Under the pieces are notes generated by a model. That model was not told the DNA's origin and did not search any database. It worked only from the letters and a program-made list of their open reading frames with translations. Made by a program: the position numbers and the translations under genes. From an uncultured Eubacteriales bacterium (GTDB taxonomy: Bacteria > Bacillota > Clostridia > Oscillospirales > CAG-272), in NCBI GenBank assembly GCA_934477985.1, contig CAKSOR010000132.1:1-7006 (forward strand): a stretch of 7,006 nucleotides of DNA, given 5' to 3'. Below are positions 1 through 4,165 of the stretch, piece after piece. Positions within the stretch are counted from its first letter, which is position 1. The number at the start of each line of letters is the position of its first letter.

Positions 1-170
1 GCAATACCGCATAATTCTAAGTGCGCAGATGCGCCAGCGAATTTTTCGTCAGACTAAACAAAAATTCGCAGGCGTGGTAGGTCCCACGTCAAGAATTTTT
101 GTGACGTATGACGGAAAAGGCGCAAGCAGATGCGTGCTTAAGGCGCAAGCCGTGAATTGTGCGGTGTTGC
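1..170. mobile_element. MITE-like non-coding element with terminal inverted repeats
   Basis: The first 17 bases (GCAATACCGCATAATTC) match the reverse complement of bases 154-170 (GAATTGTGCGGTGTTGC) at 15 of 17 positions, giving a pair of terminal inverted repeats about 170 bp apart. The interior has no open reading frame of note but folds extensively: a 10-bp perfect arm pair GCGAATTTTT (37-46) with AAAAATTCGC (60-69), extended by CGCC/GGCG past an A-A mismatch; CGTGG/CCACG (73-77/84-88); and ACGTCA/TGACGT (86-91/102-107). GGCGCAAGC occurs twice (119-127 and 142-150), and GCAGATGCG occurs near both ends (25-33 and 126-134). Small size, no coding capacity, inverted ends and internal secondary structure suit a miniature inverted-repeat element or other dispersed repeat. 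The left end coincides with the window edge, so the true boundary and any target-site duplication cannot be seen. It could instead be a structured RNA or long untranslated leader. Confidence 0.45.
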
Positions 171-183
171 CTTAAAGCTCTGT

Positions 184-189
184 CATAAA
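184..189 (+). promoter_or_regulatory. Possible extended -10 promoter for the TspO gene
   Basis: TGTCATAAA (181-189) reads as an extended -10 (TGn followed by CATAAA). No good -35 lies 17 bp upstream. If used, transcription would start near base 196, exactly at the first base of the hairpin that covers the TspO ribosome site. The site is a weak match, offered because of that coincidence. Confidence 0.22.
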
Positions 190-195
190 CCAACG

Positions 196-225
196 AATCA
201 CCTCATACGATTGTGTGAGGTGATT
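196..225 (+). promoter_or_regulatory. Hairpin sequestering the TspO ribosome binding site
   Basis: AATCACCTCATAC (196-208) pairs with GTGTGAGGTGATT (213-225) around a GATT loop: 13 bp with one T-G wobble and no mismatch. The right arm contains the whole Shine-Dalgarno sequence GAGGTGA (217-223), which sits 6 bases before the ATG at 230. In mRNA the ribosome site would therefore be double-stranded, and the left arm is effectively an anti-Shine-Dalgarno (CACCTC). This predicts control of TspO translation by opening of the hairpin, by temperature, a protein, a small RNA or ribosome traffic. Alternatives are a weak terminator for something upstream (the stem is followed by TTATTAT) or the edge of the adjacent repeat element. 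The pairing is seen directly; the regulatory role is inference. Confidence 0.5.
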
Positions 226-229
226 TATT

Positions 230-763
230 ATGCCATCAAAGTGCCGCGCGAAGCTCACGACGCGGATACGCTCTGAGCTCTGCCGTATTGACCCGCGGTG
301 CGTGCTGATCGGGGCTGGAGTTGTGCTGCTGCTCGGATTCATAAGCGCGCTTGTAAGCCGCTCTCCGGGCTTCAGATTCGTCTACCGTGTGCTGAGAAAG
401 CCGCCGGGAGCTCCGCCCGCGTTCGTTTTCCCCGTGGTCTGGACGCTGATGTACGCGCTTATCGGCGGGGCGGCGGGGGCGGTCGTCTGTTCGCGCGAGA
501 GGGCTTACTGCGGAGAGAAGTGGCGCGGGACGCTGTTTTTCGTCATCGGACTCGTATTCAACCTGATCTGGTCGCCGCTCTTTTTCGGGATGGGAGCGTT
601 CTTCGCGGCGTTTCTCGCGATACTTGTGATGATAGCGTCGACGGTCTTCGCGATTTCGGCGTTCTCGAGGATATGGTTTGTCAGCGCGGCGGCGATGTGC
701 GTCTACCTTGTCTGGCTGATTTACGCGGCGTATCTGAATCTCGGCGTGATCGTCCTCAACTAA
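230..763 (+). CDS. tspO: TspO/MBR family membrane protein
   Basis: A 177-residue integral membrane protein of the TspO/MBR (tryptophan-rich sensory protein / translocator protein) family, which has five transmembrane helices and in other organisms binds porphyrins and cholesterol-like ligands; its role in Bacillota is poorly settled. Family hallmarks are visible: KPPGAPPAFVFPVVW at 57-71 (the loop-1 Pro-rich segment and start of helix 2), WTLMYALIG right after it, FNLIWSPLFFG at 110-120 (helix 3) and YLVWLIYAAYLN at 159-170 (helix 5). Hydrophobic segments lie at roughly 24-43, 65-86, 101-120, 121-146 and 149-170. The ATG at 230 is chosen because GAGGTGA lies 6 bases upstream; a GTG at 302 would start right at helix 1 but has no ribosome site. 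The resulting basic N-terminal tail of about 22 residues (MPSKCRAKLTTRIR...) is longer than usual for the family. It is alone in its unit, with unclear downstream termination. Confidence 0.88.
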   Translation: MPSKCRAKLTTRIRSELCRIDPRCVLIGAGVVLLLGFISALVSRSPGFRFVYRVLRKPPGAPPAFVFPVVWTLMYALIGGAAGAVVCSRERAYCGEKWRGTLFFVIGLVFNLIWSPLFFGMGAFFAAFLAILVMIASTVFAISAFSRIWFVSAAAMCVYLVWLIYAAYLNLGVIVLN

Positions 764-852
764 GTGCACAAACTTATCAGCTCAATTTGGACAGTCTGCA
801 CAACGGATTGTAAAAAAACTCTTCCTTCGGGAAAAAAATTACCGAAAGTCCC

Positions 853-881
853 TTGACAAACCCGAAATAAAATAGTATAAT
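853..881 (+). promoter_or_regulatory. Consensus sigma-A promoter for the DUF4430 lipoprotein gene
   Basis: TTGACA (853-858) and TATAAT (876-881) are both perfect housekeeping-sigma boxes with an ideal 17-bp spacer (859-875) that is AT-rich. The predicted start is near 888, giving a leader of about 78 nt before the ATG at 966. That leader ends in the strong ribosome site AGGAGG (951-956), 9 bases before the start. Bases GCGGA (905-909) and TCCGC (934-938) could form a small stem in the leader. This is the strongest promoter signal in the window. Confidence 0.85.
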
Positions 882-965
882 ATATTCATGAACGCAAAGA
901 CGGAGCGGACATCGGTTACACGTCAGTCTGTTTTCCGCGAAATATTGTTCAGGAGGAAATTGTAA

Positions 966-1394
966 ATGAAATTCACTCGCGTTTTAGCTCTTATTCTTGT
1001 AGGTATCATGTCGGTACTCGCTCTTGCGTCCTGCGGTGAAGCCGCCGCGCCTGAGATTACGGTCACTCTGAAGATCATCGCTGATGACCCCGACGAGCCG
1101 ATTCTCAACACCGAAGTCAAGGTTCAGAGCCACAACCCGACTGTTCTCGAGGCTTTCCGCGAGGCTTGCGCTCTCAACGAGGTCGCTTACGACCTGACCG
1201 AGGCTGAGGATTCGGTCCTCAACATCAAGGACTACAAGGATTACACTGAGAAGGACACCGGCATCGCTCACTACTGGATGTACTACATCAACGATGTTGA
1301 GCCGACCACGGGCAAGGCAAATGTCAACGCGATCGCCGACGGCGACGTTATCACCTACACCTACGTCACCTTCGATCCGGCTGAATCGAAATAA
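966..1394 (+). CDS. DUF4430 domain lipoprotein
   Basis: A 142-residue predicted lipoprotein. Residues 1-22 form a signal peptide (Lys and Arg at positions 2 and 5, a hydrophobic core, then lipobox LASC), with lipidation expected at Cys23, placing it on the outer face of the cytoplasmic membrane. The mature part is a single small domain of the DUF4430 type, recognised by the HYWMYYINDVEPTTGKANVN segment (about 98-117) followed by a GDVITYTYVTF strand (about 124-134). DUF4430 is related to the C-terminal domain of transcobalamin-like proteins and commonly occurs as an exported ligand-binding or adhesion-type module in Clostridia; the ligand here cannot be read from sequence. The start is fixed by AGGAGG 9 bases upstream and by the signal peptide. 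It has its own consensus promoter and a terminator directly after the stop, so it is mainly monocistronic. No cobalamin riboswitch motif is visible in the leader. Confidence 0.82.
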   Translation: MKFTRVLALILVGIMSVLALASCGEAAAPEITVTLKIIADDPDEPILNTEVKVQSHNPTVLEAFREACALNEVAYDLTEAEDSVLNIKDYKDYTEKDTGIAHYWMYYINDVEPTTGKANVNAIADGDVITYTYVTFDPAESK

Positions 1395-1403
1395 GTAAAA
1401 CTC

Positions 1404-1433
1404 AAAAGAGACGGGTGTATCCCGTCTCTTTTT
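1404..1433 (+). terminator. Rho-independent terminator after the DUF4430 gene
   Basis: AAAAGAGACGGG (1404-1415) pairs perfectly with CCCGTCTCTTTT (1421-1432) around the loop TGTAT, a 12-bp stem whose 3' side merges into a run of five T (1429-1433) followed by ATT. It starts 9 bases after the stop codon. Its T tract ends 3 bases before the Shine-Dalgarno GGAGG (1437-1441) of the next gene, so transcription of that gene must come by read-through or from a promoter inside the DUF4430 gene. Confidence 0.88.
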
Positions 1434-1446
1434 ATTGGAGGACGAA

Positions 1447-2499
1447 ATGCTTAACAACACAATCCACAGACTGAAGCACGATAAGAAGCTTACGATCGGC
1501 TACTTCGGCGGCTCGATCACCGAGGGCGCGGGCGCGTCGACGCCCGACAAATGCTGGCGGAGTCTCATTACCGCCTGGTTCCGCGAGAAGTACCCGGAGG
1601 CTGAGATAACCCCGATACAGGCGGCTATCGGCGGCACCGGCAGCATGCTCGGGATATTCAGAATCGAACGCGATCTGCTGTCAAAGCAGCCCGACCTTGT
1701 CTTCATCGAGTTCTCGGTCAACGACGGGCTCGGGGATTACGACGAGATAATGGCGAACTCCGAGACGATTGTCCGGAAGATTTACGCTTCGAATCCGTTT
1801 GCCGAGATCATTTACGTCCACACGACGACCATGTCGATCTCCGACCACATAGCGGCTGGCGGCGATTACACCGCCCGGAGCGCGCACGCGGCTGTCATGC
1901 GGCGCTATGGAATACCCCAGATTGATGTCGGCGAGATACTGCGGAACAAGGTCATTTCGACCGGCGGCGACTGGAAGACGCTTACGCGCGATAACGTGCA
2001 CCCGAACGACGAGGGCTACGCGATCTACACGGCGGCGATTGAGAAGCTGCTCGAAAAAGAGCTTGACGGCGAGGAACTCCGCGAGGTAGAGCTTCCGCCG
2101 AGGATTTCGCTTCTCAGTGACCGTACCGGCGCGGGGTTTGTCGACAGCTTCGACATTGACTCGGACTGGACGCGGGTCGAAAAGAGCATGTGCGGGCGCT
2201 ACGACCACTACATAGAGTCGGAGTCGGGCGGGCTTGAGCTGAAGTTCACCGGTCGGCGGGTCGGCATCTACTGCATGTTCGCGAAGGACTCGGGCGACGT
2301 GATTGTGACGCTCGATGGGGCAGAGACGACCTACAGCACGTGGGACAAGTACTGCAAGAGCTTCAACCGCGCGGGGACTGTCATCTTCGGCGGGGAGCTT
2401 GAGTACGGCGAGCATGTACTTAAACTGCGCGTCTCGGACAAAAAGAATGATGAATCGGAAGGGCACGCTGTCAGGATAGGCGCGTTCATGGTGTATTGA
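1447..2499 (+). CDS. SGNH/GDSL-family hydrolase, probable carbohydrate esterase
   Basis: A 350-residue protein of the SGNH/GDSL esterase fold, likely removing O-acyl (for example acetyl) groups from saccharides; the substrate is inferred. Catalytic blocks are all present: block I GYFGGSITEG with nucleophile Ser23, block II around IGGTGS (oxyanion Gly62/63), block III FSVND with Asn92, and block V DNVHPND with the Asp182/His185 pair. After about residue 212 comes a C-terminal domain rich in beta strands (GLELKFTGRRVGIYCMF, then DVIVTLDG and HVLKLRVS), resembling the jelly-roll accessory domain seen in several carbohydrate esterases. There is no signal peptide, so it should act in the cytoplasm. 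I choose the ATG at 1447 because GGAGG (1437-1441) lies 5 bases upstream; an in-frame TTG at 1435 overlaps that site and is unlikely. The next gene begins one base after the stop, suggesting co-transcription. Confidence 0.87.
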   Translation: MLNNTIHRLKHDKKLTIGYFGGSITEGAGASTPDKCWRSLITAWFREKYPEAEITPIQAAIGGTGSMLGIFRIERDLLSKQPDLVFIEFSVNDGLGDYDEIMANSETIVRKIYASNPFAEIIYVHTTTMSISDHIAAGGDYTARSAHAAVMRRYGIPQIDVGEILRNKVISTGGDWKTLTRDNVHPNDEGYAIYTAAIEKLLEKELDGEELREVELPPRISLLSDRTGAGFVDSFDIDSDWTRVEKSMCGRYDHYIESESGGLELKFTGRRVGIYCMFAKDSGDVIVTLDGAETTYSTWDKYCKSFNRAGTVIFGGELEYGEHVLKLRVSDKKNDESEGHAVRIGAFMVY

Positions 2500-2500
2500 A

Positions 2501-3232
2501 ATGAGAATTTTGTCGATAGGAAACAGCTTTTCGCAGGACGCGCAGAGGTGGCTGCATCAGATTGCCGGGGCGGCTGGCGTCGAGCTGACCGTGAAGAATC
2601 TCTACATCGGAGGCTGCACGCTTGAGACTCACTGGAACAATTTCGAAAGCGAAGCGGAGGCGTATGCCTACGAGACGAACGGAGTGACCGAGGAAGCGCC
2701 GCGCTCGTCGATTCAGGCGGCGCTGAGGGAAGGCGGCTGGGACATCATCACGTTTCAGCAGCAGAGCGGTCGCGCGGGGCGTCCGGAGACTTACATGCCG
2801 TATCTTGAGAAGCTGATTGAGGGCGTGAAGAGTATCTGTCCCGACGCGAAGCTGTGGTTTCAGGAGACGTGGGAGTACGGGTATGACTCGACGCACGGCG
2901 ATTTCGGGTTCTACGAGAAGAACTGCGACATGATGTACGGAATGATTTACGCGACGACGCACGCGTTCTGTGAGCGATACGGGCTCGGTCTGATTCCGTC
3001 GGGCGAGGCTGTGCACGCGGCGAAGCGCTATCCGGAGTTTGACTCAAGGCTCGGCGGGCAGTCGCTCTACCGTGACGCGTTCCACATGCACCTTTTGTAC
3101 GGTCGTATGCTGCTCGGCTACGTCTGGCTGAAGAAGCTCTGCGAAGTTTCGCCGGTCGGGAACACGTTCGTGCCGGAGGGCGCGGACAGCGGCTTGCTTG
3201 AGAGATTGCAGGTCGTGGCGGACAGGTTCTGA
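2501..3232 (+). CDS. DUF4886 family protein, SGNH-like hydrolase
   Basis: A 243-residue protein matching the DUF4886 family, a branch of the SGNH hydrolase fold. The N-terminal RILSIGNSFSQDA places the likely nucleophile at Ser9; GG at 37-38 suits block II; and RDAFHMHLLYGRMLLGYVWL near the C-terminus supplies the Asp192/His195 pair. The block III Asn of classic SGNH enzymes is not obvious: the corresponding strand reads ITFQQQSG (83-90), with glutamines in its place, as I recall for this family. No signal peptide is present, so the protein is probably cytoplasmic. The ATG lies one base after the preceding stop and has only a weak ribosome site (GGTG, 2490-2493), so translation is probably coupled to the upstream esterase gene. 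A sugar-ester substrate is plausible from the neighbour but unproven. A terminator follows 9 bases after the stop. Confidence 0.83.
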   Translation: MRILSIGNSFSQDAQRWLHQIAGAAGVELTVKNLYIGGCTLETHWNNFESEAEAYAYETNGVTEEAPRSSIQAALREGGWDIITFQQQSGRAGRPETYMPYLEKLIEGVKSICPDAKLWFQETWEYGYDSTHGDFGFYEKNCDMMYGMIYATTHAFCERYGLGLIPSGEAVHAAKRYPEFDSRLGGQSLYRDAFHMHLLYGRMLLGYVWLKKLCEVSPVGNTFVPEGADSGLLERLQVVADRF

Positions 3233-3241
3233 ATACAATGT

Positions 3242-3270
3242 GCGCGGGTCGGATTGATCCGCGCTTTTTT
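3242..3270 (+). terminator. Rho-independent terminator after the two-gene esterase unit
   Basis: GCGCGGGTC (3242-3250) pairs with GATCCGCGC (3256-3264) around the loop GGATT, nine pairs including one G-T wobble, followed at once by six T (3265-3270). It closes the SGNH-DUF4886 unit and insulates it from the DUF4830 gene. Confidence 0.9.
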
Positions 3271-3295
3271 ATGAATATTTCGTCCCATCCGGAAA

Positions 3296-3301
3296 TATAA
3301 T
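3296..3301 (+). promoter_or_regulatory. Possible -10 box for the DUF4830 gene
   Basis: A perfect TATAAT lies 29 bases before the ATG at 3331, but the region 17 bp upstream (around 3273-3278) does not resemble TTGACA. It is the only promoter candidate between the terminator at 3242-3270 and the gene, so it is plausible by position. Predicted leader is about 23 nt and contains the ribosome site AAGGAGGAG (3317-3325... reading through 3318-3325). Confidence 0.4.
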
Positions 3302-3330
3302 GTGGTGAAACAAAGCAAGGAGGAGATAGA

Positions 3331-3813
3331 ATGTTCATCTATTCGCTGAGGGCGAGCACCCTGAAATTCTTCGGAGTGACGACGGCGGCGCTTGTGGCGC
3401 TGGTGACGCTTTTGTTCTTCATACCGGCGTCGCCGGGGACGGCGGCTGTCTCGGGGAATGTCGGGGTCGTCGAGTCGGTCCGCTATGACAGGATAAAGAC
3501 CGCTGAGGATCGCCTTGAGTTCCTGCGCAGCTTCGGCTGGGAGGTCGACCCGACGCCGGTCGAGGAGGTCGAGGTGACAATCCCCGCTGAGTTCGACAAG
3601 ACCTTCCAGTCCTATAACGAGCTCCAGAAACAGCAGGGCTTCGACCTTACAAAGTACCATAAAAAACAGGTCACCCGCTATACCTACAAAATCACTGATT
3701 ACCCCGACTACTCCGGCGACGTCTACGCCTCAATCCTCATCTTCCGCCACCGCGTAATAGCCGCCGACATCTGCTCCGCGGACAGCAACGGGTTCATAAG
3801 AGGACTGGGGTGA
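3331..3813 (+). CDS. DUF4830 domain membrane-anchored protein
   Basis: A 160-residue protein of the DUF4830 family, common in Clostridia and of unknown function. An N-terminal hydrophobic helix (about 12-32, FFGVTTAALVALVTLLFF) follows the short basic start MFIYSLRASTLK and should act as an uncleaved membrane anchor, leaving the rest outside the cell. The domain spans roughly 57-158 and shows the family's run of conserved segments: RLEFLRSFGWEVDP (61-74), EVTIPAEFDK (81-90), SYNELQKQQGFDL (94-106) and VTRYTY (114-119), ending with the FIRG near the C-terminus. A strong AGGAGG ribosome site lies within 10 bases of the ATG. The gene stands alone after a terminator. Third-position use shifts from G-rich in the first half to C-rich after about 3590, which is unusual within one small gene. 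No catalytic residues can be proposed. Confidence 0.85.
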   Translation: MFIYSLRASTLKFFGVTTAALVALVTLLFFIPASPGTAAVSGNVGVVESVRYDRIKTAEDRLEFLRSFGWEVDPTPVEEVEVTIPAEFDKTFQSYNELQKQQGFDLTKYHKKQVTRYTYKITDYPDYSGDVYASILIFRHRVIAADICSADSNGFIRGLG

Positions 3814-3836
3814 GGGGACGCGAGTCAGGGGAAGGA

Positions 3837-3901
3837 AGACCCCTTTTGAGGAAAGGGGTCTCCCTCCCCCCGACACCCCTCTCCTTTCCTCAAACCTTTT
3901 T
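3837..3901. repeat. Inverted repeats able to form two competing hairpins
   Basis: Two perfect inverted repeats overlap. Hairpin A joins AGACCCCTTT (3837-3846) to AAAGGGGTCT (3852-3861) around TGAGG. Hairpin B joins TTTGAGGAAAGG (3845-3856) to CCTTTCCTCAAA (3883-3894), 12 pairs extendable by two more, and is followed by CC and five T (3897-3901). The strand segment 3845-3856 is shared, so the two cannot form together. G-rich sequence from about 3811 also matches C-rich sequence to about 3882 imperfectly (GAGGGG with CCCCTC, GGGGAAGG with CCCTCCCC), giving a larger palindrome. It lies just after the DUF4830 stop and may terminate that gene, or be a copy of a dispersed palindromic repeat. Function is not shown by sequence alone. 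Confidence 0.6.
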
Positions 3902-3936
3902 AAACATGCTTTTATTATTGGTGCTTTCGTTAGCTG

Positions 3937-4037
3937 TTGCGAATGGGTTTGTCGGGGTGTCGGTTTGCTATGGGTTTGTCTTTGGTGATGGGTCAGCTCG
4001 TTGATTTGCTATGGGTTTGTTTCCGGTAATGGGTTAG
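3937..4037. repeat. G/T-rich short direct repeats, non-coding
   Basis: TTTGCTATGGGTTTGT occurs twice, identical over 16 bases (3964-3979 and 4005-4020, period 41), and a third relative TTGCGAATGGGTTTGT lies at 3937-3952. The core ATGGGT appears five times (3943, 3970, 3988, 4011 and 4029) with spacings of 27, 18, 23 and 18. The last four copies thus form two repeats of a two-copy unit: ATGGGTTTGT, then GATGGGTCAG or AATGGGTTAG. The plus strand here is rich in T and G and poor in A and C. A small reading frame crosses it but shows no family and no ribosome site. Probably decayed repeat or low-complexity spacer. Confidence 0.6.
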
Positions 4038-4043
4038 TTTGTT

Positions 4044-4070
4044 GTCTGCTGGTCGCTTGCGACCGCTGAC
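4044..4070. other. Short hairpin in the convergent intergenic region
   Basis: GGTCG (4051-4055) pairs with CGACC (4060-4064) around CTTG, and the stem continues past a bulged T with GC/GC (4048-4049/4065-4066) and GTC/GAC (4044-4046/4068-4070) across a T-T mismatch. No T run follows, so it is not a good terminator. It sits directly after the G/T-rich repeats and may belong to the same repeat cluster. Confidence 0.4.
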
Positions 4071-4120
4071 TCGTTTGCTTTTTATAGAATCAGAATTACG
4101 TGATGCTTTGCGATGCACGC

Positions 4121-4158
4121 AAAAAGCCCGCTCGGCGGATTTTCCGCTTGCGGGCTTT
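4121..4158 (-). terminator. Terminator of the glycoside hydrolase gene, possibly bidirectional
   Basis: AAAGCCCGC (4123-4131) pairs with GCGGGCTTT (4150-4158), and an inner stem GCGGA/TCCGC (4135-4139/4143-4147) extends it. Read on the minus strand, the hairpin begins 7 bases after the TAA stop (4166-4168) and ends in five T (complement of 4121-4125), a standard terminator for the glycoside hydrolase. On the plus strand the stem is followed by ATG and six T, so it could also stop transcripts coming from the left. Confidence 0.88.
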
Positions 4159-4165
4159 ATGTTTT

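Noticed and set aside
236..813. Long alternative frames on both strands over the TspO gene
   Set aside because: The translations are Arg-rich with no membrane or domain pattern, whereas the 230-763 frame carries the full TspO motif set and a ribosome site.
822..833. TTCC-TTCG-GGAA hairpin followed by A run, as a terminator of tspO
   Set aside because: The stem is only 4 bp and on the plus strand is followed by A, not T. On the minus strand it is followed by GAG and seven T, but no minus-strand gene ends there.
888..965. Cobalamin riboswitch in the DUF4430 leader, suggested by the transcobalamin link
   Set aside because: The leader is only about 78 nt and lacks the conserved B12-box-type sequence and paired core; only a 5-bp stem is visible.
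1435..1446. TTG start four codons upstream for the SGNH esterase
   Set aside because: The TTG overlaps the GGAGG ribosome site that serves the ATG at 1447, and it has no ribosome site of its own.
3810..4004. A 64-codon plus-strand reading frame overlapping the DUF4830 stop, with a hydrophobic stretch
   Set aside because: It runs through the palindromic and G/T-rich repeats, has no proper ribosome site, and its amino acids follow the repeat composition. It matches no family I recognise.
3937..4037. CRISPR array
   Set aside because: Repeats are short, degenerate and unevenly spaced, spacers are themselves related, and there are no cas genes nearby.
4107..4123. TTTGCG/CGCAAA stem as a second terminator
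   Set aside because: It has only six pairs, overlaps the A-run arm of the much stronger terminator at 4121-4158, and lacks its own T run on either strand.
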